Assembly (NCBI RefSeq): GCF_947495825.1
Contig: NZ_CANMAH010000005.1
Coordinates: forward strand, 62,001-126,000
DNA from: an uncultured Psychrobacter sp.
GTDB taxonomy: Bacteria > Pseudomonadota > Gammaproteobacteria > Pseudomonadales > Moraxellaceae
DNA length: 64,000 nucleotides
Direction: 5' to 3'
The notes under the pieces are model-generated. The model saw only the letters and a list, made by a program, of their open reading frames with translations. It searched no databases and was not told the DNA's origin. A program made the position numbers and the translations under genes. Positions 8,633-17,286 of the stretch are shown here, piece after piece; the first letter of the stretch is position 1, and each line of letters begins with the position of its first letter.

Positions 8633-9199
8633 ATGGCAGCTATTATTAATCAAGAAATCCCAGAATTTTCAACAGAAGCTTTCGTAAACGGTGAGTTCAA
8701 AACCATCACCTCAGAAGACGTAAAAGGTAGCTGGGCTGTATTTATGTTTTACCCACATGACTTCACTTTTGTTTGCCCAACTGAGCTTGAAGACATGGCA
8801 AACCATTACGAAGAGCTAAAAGAGTTAGGCGTAGAAGTATATTCAGTATCAACTGACACGCATTTTGTGCACAAAGCATGGCACGACTCTTCAGAAGCGA
8901 TTGGTAAAGTAACTTTCCCAATGTTGGGTGACGGCACTGGTAAAATCACTCGCGGTTTCAACATCATGATCGAAGAAGACAATGCAGCGCTTCGCGGTAC
9001 TTTCATCGTTGATCCAGATGGCCTCATCAAAGTGGCTGAAATCCATGATCTAGGCATCGGCCGTAGCGCAAAAGATGTGGTCCGTAAAATTAAAGCCGCT
9101 CAGTACGTTCGTGACAATGATGGTGAAGTATGCCCAGCCGCTTGGGAGCAAGGTCAAGCAACGCTAAAACCAAGCCTTGATTTGGTTGGTAAAATCTAA
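8633..9199 (+). CDS. ahpC: Alkyl hydroperoxide reductase peroxiredoxin subunit AhpC
   Basis: A 188-residue typical 2-Cys peroxiredoxin of the AhpC/Prx1 group that reduces hydrogen peroxide, organic hydroperoxides and peroxynitrite. The peroxidatic Cys48 is in [11 protein letters not shown] and the resolving Cys167 is in EVCPAAW near the C-terminus. Length and motif spacing match E. coli AhpC. It is preceded by AAAGGAG and ends before a strong terminator, so it is a single-gene unit. Its reductase AhpF is encoded 2 kb downstream rather than immediately adjacent as in enterobacteria. Codon use appears biased as in highly expressed genes. Confidence 0.97.
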   Translation: MAAIINQEIPEFSTEAFVNGEFKTITSEDVKGSWAVFMFYPHDFTFVCPTELEDMANHYEELKELGVEVYSVSTDTHFVHKAWHDSSEAIGKVTFPMLGDGTGKITRGFNIMIEEDNAALRGTFIVDPDGLIKVAEIHDLGIGRSAKDVVRKIKAAQYVRDNDGEVCPAAWEQGQATLKPSLDLVGKI

Positions 9200-9272
9200 G
9201 TAGTTGATGCATTATTTAGATATTTCTATGGGACTGGCTACTAAGTATGTTTAGAGCCAGTATCATAGACAA

Positions 9273-9308
9273 AGACTCTATCAGCAGACGTTGATAGAGT
9301 CTTTTTTA
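9273..9308 (+). terminator. Intrinsic terminator of ahpC
   Basis: A perfect 11-bp stem (AGACTCTATCA at 9273-9283 with TGATAGAGTCT at 9292-9302) with an 8-base loop, followed by a run of T. Confidence 0.93.
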
Positions 9309-9471
9309 TTTTACATCTTATCTACAGGCTGACACCAGATTTTACCCAATTTTCATTTTAGATTACTTATGCTGATAGCACGCTTCAAACGATAAGAAGC
9401 GGTGGATTATTCAAAAACTCGTTTAATCACGACTACTATAAAAATGAATATGATAATAAAGGAGTAAAATC

Positions 9472-10338
9472 ATGACTAATCAATCAGCGAATGATGGCTT
9501 TCCTCAGCAAGAGCAGTCTTTGCCCGGCTCACAAAAACAACAACAGCCGACGCCCGAGGTACTGCCAAAAGAGTATCCAAACGGTAAGCTGGCTGGCAAA
9601 GTCGCGATTGTGACGGGGGCTGATAGCGGCATCGGTCAAGCGGTAGCGATTTTATTTGCCAAAGAAGGCGCAGATGTGGTGGTCAGCTATCTCTGTGAAG
9701 ATGAGGATGCCAAAAAGACGCAGCATCACGTTGAGTCCTATGGTCGCCGCTGTTTATTGGTTGCTTCCGATTTATCAAATGAAGAAAACTGCCAAAAGCT
9801 CATTGATAAAACGGTTAACGAGTTTGGCAAAATCGATATTTTAGTCAATAATGCGGGTCGCCAAGTGGAACAACAGTCCATCACTGATATCAGTACCGAC
9901 CAGCTTAACAACACAATACACACCAATTTTTATCCGCATTTTTGGTTGAGCAAATTTGCCCTACCGCATATGAAATCAGGCAGCAGTATTATTAATACTA
10001 CTTCTATTACCGCCTATCGCGGCAGTAATCATCTAATTGATTATGCCGCCACTAAAGGTGCAATCTTATCTTTTACGCGCGCGCTTGCCAATAATCTATC
10101 TGGCTCAGACAAAAGCATTCGTGTCAATGGTGTTGCGCCAGGGCCGATTTGGACACCACTGATTGTCGCCTCATTTGAGCCTGATGAAGTTGCAAAATTC
10201 GGCCAAGACAATCCGATGGGTCGCGCCGGTCAGCCCAATGAGGTCGCGCCTGCTTACTTGTACTTAGCAAGCGATGATGCAAGCTATGTGACAGGACAAG
10301 TAATCCACGTCAATGGCGGTGAAATTATAGGCGGTTGA
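9472..10338 (+). CDS. SDR-family oxidoreductase with Gln-rich N-terminal extension
   Basis: A 288-residue short-chain dehydrogenase/reductase. The first 45 residues are polar and Q/P-rich, as in the YhdG/YghA/GSP39 group often found with stress genes. Next come the NAD(P)-binding VTGADSGIGQAVA (about 48-60), the NNAG motif, the catalytic Ser in NTTSITAYRG, and the YAATK active-site motif. The substrate cannot be predicted. It has its own good ribosome binding site (AAAGGAGTAAAATCATG) and a strong terminator, so it is monocistronic between ahpC and ahpF. A stress-induced aldehyde or ketone reductase is a reasonable inference. Confidence 0.88.
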   Translation: MTNQSANDGFPQQEQSLPGSQKQQQPTPEVLPKEYPNGKLAGKVAIVTGADSGIGQAVAILFAKEGADVVVSYLCEDEDAKKTQHHVESYGRRCLLVASDLSNEENCQKLIDKTVNEFGKIDILVNNAGRQVEQQSITDISTDQLNNTIHTNFYPHFWLSKFALPHMKSGSSIINTTSITAYRGSNHLIDYAATKGAILSFTRALANNLSGSDKSIRVNGVAPGPIWTPLIVASFEPDEVAKFGQDNPMGRAGQPNEVAPAYLYLASDDASYVTGQVIHVNGGEIIGG

Positions 10339-10386
10339 TAACTATTGACTAATATTTAAAACTATTAGCTAGTTATGCTACGAAAT

Positions 10387-10420
10387 AAAAACCCCATCAG
10401 CAAAAGTTGATGGGGTTTTT
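10387..10420 (+). terminator. Intrinsic terminator of the SDR gene
   Basis: A 13-bp stem, AAAAACCCCATCA (10387-10399) with TGATGGGGTTTTT (10408-10420), with an 8-base loop; the T-run is within the descending arm. Confidence 0.92.
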
Positions 10421-10465
10421 ATTCTACTAGAAAATGTTTGTATTTTTGCACTAGGGCGTGTAGTG

Positions 10466-10714
10466 CTAAGCCTGAGACTGTAGTTTGTTTTTATCAATTA
10501 TTTTATAAATCTCATCTTTTAATTGTAGCTTTCGTCGCTTCATTTTTTCGATTTCTTCATCTCTACTGGCATGTGTCACCAGATCTTTATCAAGCTGATT
10601 GATTTGCTGATCGAGCGCTGTGTGCTCATCGAAAATACTGGCAAAATGGCTATCTTTCTGCTTAAGCTCGGCAATAATGTCTCTATTGTCTTGTAACGTA
10701 TCAGTCTTTCTCAT
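10466..10714 (-). CDS. DUF465 (YdcH-like) small coiled-coil protein
   Basis: An 82-residue highly charged helical protein (ELKQKDSHFASIFDEHTALDQQINQLDKD ... MKRRKLQLKDEIYKII, read here as two segments). It matches the DUF465/YdcH family of about 75 residues, whose function is unknown. I chose ATG 10714 because AAGGATG lies 6-7 bases upstream and the resulting length fits the family; an in-frame ATG at 10744 would add ten unmatched residues. It is alone on the minus strand between two plus-strand genes. Confidence 0.82.
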   Translation of the reverse strand: MRKTDTLQDNRDIIAELKQKDSHFASIFDEHTALDQQINQLDKDLVTHASRDEEIEKMKRRKLQLKDEIYKIIDKNKLQSQA

Positions 10715-11218
10715 ATTGTCATCCTTGTTATAAAGCACAGCCATGCAATAAGCGTCAGTGTCTTGTCATAAAGGTTGTCACGATGCGTTGCTATGATTGT
10801 GAGTCTTAGGTTTTATTGAACCTAGTTGAGGTTTGATTCAATAGTGATAAAGCTTAATATCAGCAGAAATGGCTTTTGGTAAACCAGCATAAAAGCGAAT
10901 CTGCCACGAGACAAATAGGAACTTTTCCTATTCGCCTCATTCGATTGTAGCGAAAAAACAAGGGCTATACCATGGCTATTATCTGTCCATAAGTTTATAT
11001 TTAATTAAATAAATGCATTTATGATTGGTTTTATAAAACGTAAAGTTTGAGTTTACCAGCTTGCCCAAATTTCTGAAACCTATGATAATAGAGACATTAA
11101 AGGGAACAAGCATATTGCCTAACACAGTTTTAACAAGATTATCAGTAATCAATAATCCATATTTGAACGTGCAATATGACAGTTGCCGTTACATATCCAA
11201 TAATAATGAGGAACAAAC
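10715..11218. other. 504-bp intergenic region upstream of ahpF
   Basis: No credible gene is present. It must contain the promoter of the DUF465 gene (minus) and of ahpF (plus). The one clear structure is a perfect 8-bp inverted repeat, AATAGGAA (10914-10921) and TTCCTATT (10925-10932) around CTT, without a T-run; it could be an operator or an RNA hairpin. An OxyR site is expected here on functional grounds, but I could not identify one convincingly. Confidence 0.5.
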
Positions 11219-12796
11219 ATGATAGATCAAAATTTATTAGATGCTGTCAAAAGCTATAGTGAAAACATGACTCGCCCGATAACCTTTGTATTGGGTAGCG
11301 GCGAGCATGAAAAACGTAGTGAGCTAGTTGAATTTTTGACCAAAATCGCTGGTACCACCGATAAGATTAACTTTGATGCACAAGCAAACGACGACAGCTT
11401 GCCAAGCGCAATTAGCTTTGCAGTTCGTAGTCACATTGATGATGTAATTACCGATACAGGCATTGTGTTCAGCGGTATCCCAGGTGGGCACGAGTTCACA
11501 TCGCTTATCTTAGCAATACTTCAAGCGGGTGGGCATACGTTGAAGCTAGATGAAGGCATTCAAAAGCTCATCAAGCGTTTTAATAAGCCTTTACAGTTCC
11601 AAACTTACGTATCGTTGTCTTGTCACAGCTGCCCAGAAGTTGTGCAGGCCTTGAACCAATTTGCACTGTTAAATGATGATATCAGCAACGAGATGATTGA
11701 TGGCGCGTTGTTCCAAGAGCAGGTCGAGGCGAACAATATCCAAGGCGTACCAGCAGTCTTTTTAAACGGTAAGCCATTTGCTAATGGTCTCATCGATACG
11801 GCAAAATTGATTGAAAAGCTACAAGATCAGTTTCCTGACTTGTTAGCAGAAGCGAGCGATGACGAAGAGCAGTTAGAGCAGCAAGATGTCACTATCATCG
11901 GTGCAGGTCCTGCTGGGGTCGCGGCAGCGATTTATACGGCGCGTAAAGGTCTTAAAGTGACGATGGTCGCTGACCGTATTGGTGGACAGGTAAAAGATAC
12001 GCAGGATATCGAAAACCTGATTTCTGTACCTTTAACTAACGGTACTGACTTATCGACCAACTTTGTTAAACATCTAGGTGAATATAACATTACGCTAAAA
12101 GAGCATGTCAGTGTCAAAGAGATTGGTGAGACCAAAGACGAAAACTACAGCATTCACCTAAACACAGGTGAGAGCTTTGAGACGCGCAGTATTATCCTAG
12201 CAACTGGTGCTCAGTGGCGTAAGCTTGGTGTACCAGGCGAAGAAGAAAACGTCGGTAAAGGTGTTGCTTACTGTGCGCATTGTGACGGTCCTTTTTTCAA
12301 AGGTAAAGATATTTCAGTCATTGGCGGTGGTAACTCAGGTGTGGAAGCGGCGTTAGATCTTTCAGGTATTGTAAAGCATGTAACGGTGCTTGAGTTCGCT
12401 GATGAATTAAAAGCGGATCAAGTGTTGATTAATAAAGCCAAAGAAAAAGACAATATCGAATTTATCACTAGTGCAGCGACGCAAGAGATTAAAGCGACTG
12501 ATGGCAAAGTGACTTCTATCGTGTATCAAGATCACAGTTCAGGTGAGACGCACGAGCTTGACTTGTCAGGGGTATTTGTCCAGATTGGCTTAGTACCAAA
12601 TACTGGGTTTATCAAAGGCTTTGTTGATTTGAACCGCTTTGGTGAGATTGAAATTGACGAGCGCTGCCGCACTGACCGCAAAGGTATCTTTGCTTGTGGT
12701 GACGTCACGACTGTGCCATTTAAGCAGATTAACATTGCAATGGGCGAGGGGAGTAAAGCGGCATTATCAGCGTTTGAATACTTGGTTATGCAGTAA
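11219..12796 (+). CDS. ahpF: Alkyl hydroperoxide reductase flavoprotein subunit AhpF
   Basis: A 525-residue NADH-dependent disulfide reductase that keeps AhpC reduced. The N-terminal tandem thioredoxin-like domain carries the CxxC pair Cys135/Cys138 (SCHSCPE). The thioredoxin-reductase-like part follows, with FAD-binding [14 protein letters not shown] (about 226-239), redox pair Cys352/Cys355 (YCAHCDGP), NAD-binding [12 protein letters not shown] and the closing [13 protein letters not shown] flavin segment. Length is as in E. coli (521). TGAGGAAC precedes the ATG, and a terminator follows. OxyR control is likely because oxyR and ahpC are adjacent, but it was not seen directly. Confidence 0.96.
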   Translation: MIDQNLLDAVKSYSENMTRPITFVLGSGEHEKRSELVEFLTKIAGTTDKINFDAQANDDSLPSAISFAVRSHIDDVITDTGIVFSGIPGGHEFTSLILAILQAGGHTLKLDEGIQKLIKRFNKPLQFQTYVSLSCHSCPEVVQALNQFALLNDDISNEMIDGALFQEQVEANNIQGVPAVFLNGKPFANGLIDTAKLIEKLQDQFPDLLAEASDDEEQLEQQDVTIIGAGPAGVAAAIYTARKGLKVTMVADRIGGQVKDTQDIENLISVPLTNGTDLSTNFVKHLGEYNITLKEHVSVKEIGETKDENYSIHLNTGESFETRSIILATGAQWRKLGVPGEEENVGKGVAYCAHCDGPFFKGKDISVIGGGNSGVEAALDLSGIVKHVTVLEFADELKADQVLINKAKEKDNIEFITSAATQEIKATDGKVTSIVYQDHSSGETHELDLSGVFVQIGLVPNTGFIKGFVDLNRFGEIEIDERCRTDRKGIFACGDVTTVPFKQINIAMGEGSKAALSAFEYLVMQ

Positions 12797-12824
12797 GCTG
12801 TTCAGCTATAAAGTTACTATAAGA

Positions 12825-12853
12825 AGTCACCTCTTTTGAGGTGGCTTTTTTAT
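12825..12853 (+). terminator. Intrinsic terminator of ahpF
   Basis: AGTCACCTC-TTTT-GAGGTGGCT followed by TTTTTT; a 9-bp stem with one G-T pair. Confidence 0.9.
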
Positions 12854-12864
12854 GTCAGATACAA

Positions 12865-13725
12865 TTAGTTCTTATTTCGAATCAAAGCAATAATCGGTAG
12901 CGCAATCACATACATGAGTACGCCATATACAGCAGCAGGTAGGGCAATAGCTGGCAAACCTGTAGCTGTACCCATAATGATAGGGGCTAAAGTAATGGCA
13001 GTCGTACTGTTTTGGATGCTGGTCTCTATCGAAATCGTCTTAGTGTCAAACCAGCTGAGCTTTAGCACCTTAGAAATCAAAATGCTTAATACAAATAACG
13101 CCATGATGATAAGGATTAGCTCAAGTCCCATTGATGTTAACTGTGATTTTAGTAGTTCCCAGTTAGAAGCGATGGCTGCAAAAACAATCAACACGAAAAA
13201 GATACTGGCCAAGCTGTTTAGAATACTGCTCCTACGCACCATAAAATTGGTAAATTTACGACGAGCAAGCATACCGAGGGTCACGGGCAGAGTCGTCAAT
13301 AAAAACATGACAAGACCGATTTTGACAGCGCTAATAGAGCCTGCTTGGTCTTGCATAAAGTGCTTAAAGGCTAAAGTAATTAAGATAGGCAAGGTGACGA
13401 CTGATAATAAGCTGACCACACCAGTGAGCGCAACAGAAAGTGCGACATTACCTTTAGCATAATAGGTAAGCATGTTACTGGTTACACCGCCTGGGCAAAA
13501 ACTAATCAGCATGACACCAAAAGCAATTTCAGGTGGTGGCGCCATTACTAAGACAACTGCTAAAGCGATTAAAGGGACCACCATGACTTGGTTGATTAAG
13601 CCGACAAAAAAGGCTTTGGGGTAGTTGATGATAACTTTAAAATCGCTAGGTTTGAGTCCTGTCCCTAACGTAAACATAATGTAGGCAAGCGCTAAAGGGA
13701 GCAGAGCCAATGCAGTATTACTCAT
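12865..13725 (-). CDS. Bile acid:sodium symporter (BASS)-family transporter
   Basis: A 286-residue inner-membrane protein with about nine or ten hydrophobic segments. The FCPGGVTSNMLTYYAKGN motif and ETSIQNSTTAITLAP motif form the unwound crossing helices of the BASS/SNF fold that bind Na+ and an organic anion substrate. Bacterial members carry bile acids, pantoate or other organic acids; the substrate here is unknown. CAAGGAATG precedes the ATG. It lies downstream of the DUF442/SulP genes on the same strand but behind a 230-bp gap, so a link to sulfur metabolism is only positional. It converges with ahpF. Confidence 0.88.
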   Translation of the reverse strand: MSNTALALLPLALAYIMFTLGTGLKPSDFKVIINYPKAFFVGLINQVMVVPLIALAVVLVMAPPPEIAFGVMLISFCPGGVTSNMLTYYAKGNVALSVALTGVVSLLSVVTLPILITLAFKHFMQDQAGSISAVKIGLVMFLLTTLPVTLGMLARRKFTNFMVRRSSILNSLASIFFVLIVFAAIASNWELLKSQLTSMGLELILIIMALFVLSILISKVLKLSWFDTKTISIETSIQNSTTAITLAPIIMGTATGLPAIALPAAVYGVLMYVIALPIIALIRNKN

Positions 13726-13955
13726 GAAACATTCCTTGTAAAATTGTCAGTCGTTATTAAAATGACTGTTCAAATAATCCACATTCCTTGTGGCAATAAC
13801 ATTATAAATATACCCTAAAACATACTTACAGATGCGATAAAAGCCCATATATTTATATGAGCTTTTATTTATTTCGCTGAGTTTTGACTGTCAAGACTTA
13901 TCCCGATGGTATTACATCGGTTTTAGATTGCATTACCTATCTTAAATTAAATAAA

Positions 13956-14288
13956 TCAGTCGTCTAATAAATCCATACGCTTAGCGGCTTCATAGATACC
14001 AGTTGAGCGATTGCCAGTACGGCAAAAAATCAGCATTGGCTGCTCGGCTTGATTAAAGAAATCCGCAAATTCTTCGACGTGATATTGGTTAAGCTCACTA
14101 CCAGCAAAAGATACTTCTTTATAAGCGAGACCTGCATCAGTAGCAGCCGCTTCAATCTCTGCGCTGGTTGGCTGGCCTGGCTCTTCACCATCAGGACGAT
14201 TATTAATAATGGTTTTAAAACCATTTTCAGCAATCATAGGGATTTGATCAGGGGTGATTTGTCCAGTAATACTAACTTGATGGCTCAT
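13956..14288 (-). CDS. DUF442/TIGR01244-family sulfurtransferase, copy A
   Basis: A 110-residue protein-tyrosine-phosphatase/rhodanese-like domain. Family features: ISITGQITPDQ-type start, IINNRPDGEEPGQPT (about 27-41), and the active-site loop with Cys89 in FCRTGNRS. In Blh proteins of Xylella and Agrobacterium this domain is fused to an ETHE1-like persulfide dioxygenase; here it stands alone. It probably moves sulfane sulfur (inference). TAGGAATTTTT precedes the ATG. It follows a second DUF442 gene by about 40 bp, so the two are likely one operon. Confidence 0.88.
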   Translation of the reverse strand: MSHQVSITGQITPDQIPMIAENGFKTIINNRPDGEEPGQPTSAEIEAAATDAGLAYKEVSFAGSELNQYHVEEFADFFNQAEQPMLIFCRTGNRSTGIYEAAKRMDLLDD

Positions 14289-14327
14289 AAAAATTCCTAA
14301 ATTATTTAAACGTACATAAACTATAAA

Positions 14328-14654
14328 TTACAACAAACCTTGCATCAAGGCACTTTGGTACAGTAGCTTGGCACGCGCCCCAGTCCCGCAAAACATTAAT
14401 ATAGGTTTGGGCAACGCGTGATAAAGCGCGGCAAATTGCTCAACTGTCAGCATACTCAAACGCTCATCATCGAAAGGAAGGTGCCGGTAGGATAGGCTTG
14501 CTTGCTCAGCAGCATTGGTAAAGTCACAGCTATTAGGCTGCATATCAACCTCAGCATCAGGTCGTATGTTAAGTACTGAGCGATAGCCAAGCTCTGCAAT
14601 TTTGATACATTGGCTTGGATAAATTTGCTTGTAGATGGTTATATCATTGGTCAT
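14328..14654 (-). CDS. DUF442/TIGR01244-family sulfurtransferase, copy B (diverged)
   Basis: A 108-residue paralogue of the neighbouring DUF442 protein. It keeps the SVLNIRPDAEVDMQP segment and has the putative nucleophile Cys89 at the same position, but the loop reads CGTGARA instead of CRTGNRS, so the first Arg and the Ser are lost. Activity or specificity may differ, or this copy may only bind. I prefer ATG 14654 over the TTG at 14666, which would add four residues; neither has a strong Shine-Dalgarno sequence. It is 200 bp downstream of sulP on the same strand. Confidence 0.8.
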   Translation of the reverse strand: MTNDITIYKQIYPSQCIKIAELGYRSVLNIRPDAEVDMQPNSCDFTNAAEQASLSYRHLPFDDERLSMLTVEQFAALYHALPKPILMFCGTGARAKLLYQSALMQGLL

Positions 14655-14853
14655 AACTAGATTCAACTGGATTTGTCAAAGTAGGTTTACTAAAGGCTAA
14701 AGAGTAATAAGTCAGTAATGAGATGGAGATTATTAGAGGCTATTTCAACTCATTTGTCTATACAAAAAACAGCATAGCGCATACCTTATCATAACGATAT
14801 TTTGTGGCAGGCGATACCAGCGATTGATACGATGTCGTAAAACAAAGCATTCG

Positions 14854-16563
14854 CTAGCCATCTTTTAAGGCGTTGACCGCATCTAACGTACTTAGATAGA
14901 CCTGCCCTGATAGCTCAGTAATCAGCGGTGTATGACCGATGACATCCATGACGGGTCCCTTTACAAAGCTAAAGTGCAGACGCTTATCTTGCAGTGCCAG
15001 CTCCTTATTAAGCGTGCCGAGCATCTCTTGGGCTGTCAGGTCGATATGATTGACAGCTGACATGATTAAGATAAGCTCACGCGCGTCTGGGTATTGTTGT
15101 AACGCCTTTAGGATACGACGATGCACCGACTCACTATTGCCAAAAAACAGACTCTCATCAATACGCAAGAGCAATAAATTATCGAAAGTCGCTACATCAT
15201 GACGATTGATATTACGAAAGTGTCCTGTACCGCCCAGCTGACCAACGATGGCGACATGCGGCTTACTCGATTGCCAAATAAGGCTAGCAAAAGATACCAT
15301 TAAACCGATGACCAGTCCTGTATTTAGGCCAAGTATCAGTACGCCTGCGAACGCTGCTATAAAGCTTGCTGCATCCAAGCGATCTCGCTGCCATGCCGAC
15401 TTTAAGGTGTCGACATCGATAAGCCCAATGATAGAGGCCATGATAGTCGCCCCCAGCAGCGCATAGGGTAGCGGCGCGAGTGCTTGACCAAAAGCGATCA
15501 GTGCGGCTATCATCACCACCACAGTAACTAGGCTAGCCATTGGGGTTTTGGCCCCTGAGTCAACATTGATGGCAGTACGCGAAAAACCACCAGCGACCGC
15601 AAAGCTCTGAAACAGTCCGCCAGATAAGTTGGCAAGTCCAAGTCCTGTCAGCTCACGATTGGCATCGAAGCTTTCATCGCGCAGGCGTGCATAGGTGCTC
15701 GCAACTGAGCTACTAGACACAAAAATAATCAGCGCCATCAGTCCTGCGGTTGGCAAAAGCTTGAGCGCCTCTTGTACATCGGGTATATGAGGCAGGGTCA
15801 AACTCGGTAGCCCTTGCGGAATACTACCGATGGTCGCAACCCCCAGCTCGCCCCAATGCAATGCCATACTCAGTATAATCGCTATACCGAGCAATATTAG
15901 CGGAAATAAGCGCTCGGCCCATTTAGCATAGGACGCTGATAGCCACGTGCGCCATACCCATTCACTCGCATAGCGATTCGCTACCAAAAGCGCAAAAGCA
16001 ACGATGCCAATGAGTAGAGTCAAGGGATGCAGCTGACGCACGTGCATCTGCATGGTAGATAGATAGCCAATCAAGCTGCTGCCAGCAATTGGTATATCGG
16101 TCAAATACTTCAGCTGACTGACAAAAATAAGTACCGCCGCGCCGCTGACAAAGCCTGCCGACACTCCGCGACTGATAAACTGCATGATCCAGCCAAGCTT
16201 GAGACGTCCAGCTATCCAGAGCAGTGCCCCTACCATAAATGCAAGAAGGCTTGCCATAAGAGCGTACTGTTCAGCGCCTGCATCGGCATACGGAAGTAAG
16301 CTACTCGCTGTCATAATCGCAGTGATGGCCACCGGTCCGACTGCTTGGACGTTACTTGATCCAAGCCAAGCATAGACAATGACGGGTACAATCGCGGCAT
16401 ACAGGCCATAAACAGGTGGCAGCCCTGCTAATACTGCGTAACCCAGGCTTTGAGGAATGACAAGCACCCCTACGACCAACCCTGCAATGACGTCAGTTGG
16501 TAAGGTAGCTAGCTGGTATTGACGCAGCCACGTAGGAATCAGGCGAGCAGCGATAGAAGACAT
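14854..16563 (-). CDS. SulP-family anion permease with STAS domain
   Basis: A 569-residue SLC26/SulP transporter. The signature IPQSLGYAVLAGLPPVYGLYAA (split here: IPQSLGYAVLAG at about 37-48, then LPPVYGLYAA) starts the transmembrane core, which runs to about residue 430; the C-terminal STAS domain covers about 440-560 (LLLRIDESLFFGNSES, LILIMSAVNHIDLTA). Substrates of the family include sulfate, bicarbonate and other anions. Its position between bigR and DUF442 genes suggests sulfate, sulfite or thiosulfate movement, possibly disposal of persulfide oxidation products (inference). It is 84 bp downstream of bigR on the same strand and is probably co-transcribed. Confidence 0.9.
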   Translation of the reverse strand: MSSIAARLIPTWLRQYQLATLPTDVIAGLVVGVLVIPQSLGYAVLAGLPPVYGLYAAIVPVIVYAWLGSSNVQAVGPVAITAIMTASSLLPYADAGAEQYALMASLLAFMVGALLWIAGRLKLGWIMQFISRGVSAGFVSGAAVLIFVSQLKYLTDIPIAGSSLIGYLSTMQMHVRQLHPLTLLIGIVAFALLVANRYASEWVWRTWLSASYAKWAERLFPLILLGIAIILSMALHWGELGVATIGSIPQGLPSLTLPHIPDVQEALKLLPTAGLMALIIFVSSSSVASTYARLRDESFDANRELTGLGLANLSGGLFQSFAVAGGFSRTAINVDSGAKTPMASLVTVVVMIAALIAFGQALAPLPYALLGATIMASIIGLIDVDTLKSAWQRDRLDAASFIAAFAGVLILGLNTGLVIGLMVSFASLIWQSSKPHVAIVGQLGGTGHFRNINRHDVATFDNLLLLRIDESLFFGNSESVHRRILKALQQYPDARELILIMSAVNHIDLTAQEMLGTLNKELALQDKRLHFSFVKGPVMDVIGHTPLITELSGQVYLSTLDAVNALKDG

Positions 16564-16647
16564 ATCAGTACGTCATCACAATAAAGGGTGTTATCACAAT
16601 GAATAGCATCTTTATGCTAAGTTAAAGAGTTGGAATGCAGCACTATA

Positions 16648-17109
16648 TTATTGCTCTGGCTTGGCACAAAAACGTTGATACAGTAGTTCTAGTACCGCTA
16701 AAGCATCTTCGCTTACGATACTGTAGTAGATTTGCTTGCCTTCACGGCGGGTAGCAACCAAATTGTCTTTACGCAATATACCTAGCTGCTGTGACAAACT
16801 TGGCTGACCAACACCAACCAAGCCCTCAAGCTCACCAACGCAGTATTCACCTTGAGTCAGCTGACACAATAGCAGCAAACGATCAGGATGCGAGAGCGAT
16901 TTTAATAATTGGCTGGCTTGCATGGATGCTTGTTGCATTTGTTTGGCAAGGTCGATAGGGGCAAAGTCTGCTGCATTAGAAGATGCATCATCGCTGGTGT
17001 TGTGAGTAGATGTATCCAATGCTGAAATAGAGGTAGTCAGAGTGAGCTCCTTATATAAGATAGCGTTAAATGTTGCTCTATTATCTAACGATATATGGTT
17101 AATTATCAA
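16648..17109 (-). CDS. bigR: BigR/SqrR-type ArsR-family persulfide-responsive repressor
   Basis: A winged-helix ArsR protein with ALSHPDRLLLLCQL-type start, recognition region QPSLSQQLGILRKDNLV and beta-wing ATRREGKQIYYSI. It lacks metal-site signatures but has the two Cys of the BigR/SqrR/YgaV group, one in LLLC-QLTQGEYC and one in the last helix (RFC), which form a disulfide or polysulfide on exposure to sulfide. An extra Cys lies at EYC. The ATG at 17109 gives 153 residues, long for the family. The only Shine-Dalgarno, AAGGAG, is inside this frame, 6 bases before an in-frame CTG at 17040, so the true start may be CTG (130 residues). It is divergent from the persulfide dioxygenase gene. Confidence 0.87.
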   Translation of the reverse strand: MIINHISLDNRATFNAILYKELTLTTSISALDTSTHNTSDDASSNAADFAPIDLAKQMQQASMQASQLLKSLSHPDRLLLLCQLTQGEYCVGELEGLVGVGQPSLSQQLGILRKDNLVATRREGKQIYYSIVSEDALAVLELLYQRFCAKPEQ

Positions 17110-17286
17110 TGATATCGCAAATTATAGCAAGTTATAGTTATTTACATTATATAAATTGATAAACTATTAGGTAGTTGTTATATTACTAATCATGGATAAG
17201 TTGATAATATTTTAAACATTATATACGACTGAATATTATACTTAAAAAGTATTTAAAGATTAAAACATTCTTATAGCGAGGCTGCC
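17110..17286. promoter_or_regulatory. Divergent bigR / persulfide dioxygenase promoter region with inverted repeats
   Basis: A very AT-rich 177-bp gap. Two short inverted repeats are visible: AACTA-N5-TAGTT at 17162-17176 and ATACTT-AAA-AAGTAT at 17238-17252. ArsR-family repressors bind such imperfect AT-rich palindromes in divergent promoters, so these are candidate BigR operators (inference). Confidence 0.45.

Noticed and set aside
12914-13462. A 182-codon plus-strand frame inside the BASS transporter gene
   Set aside because: It is antisense to a clear membrane transporter with family motifs; its hydrophobicity reflects the opposite strand.
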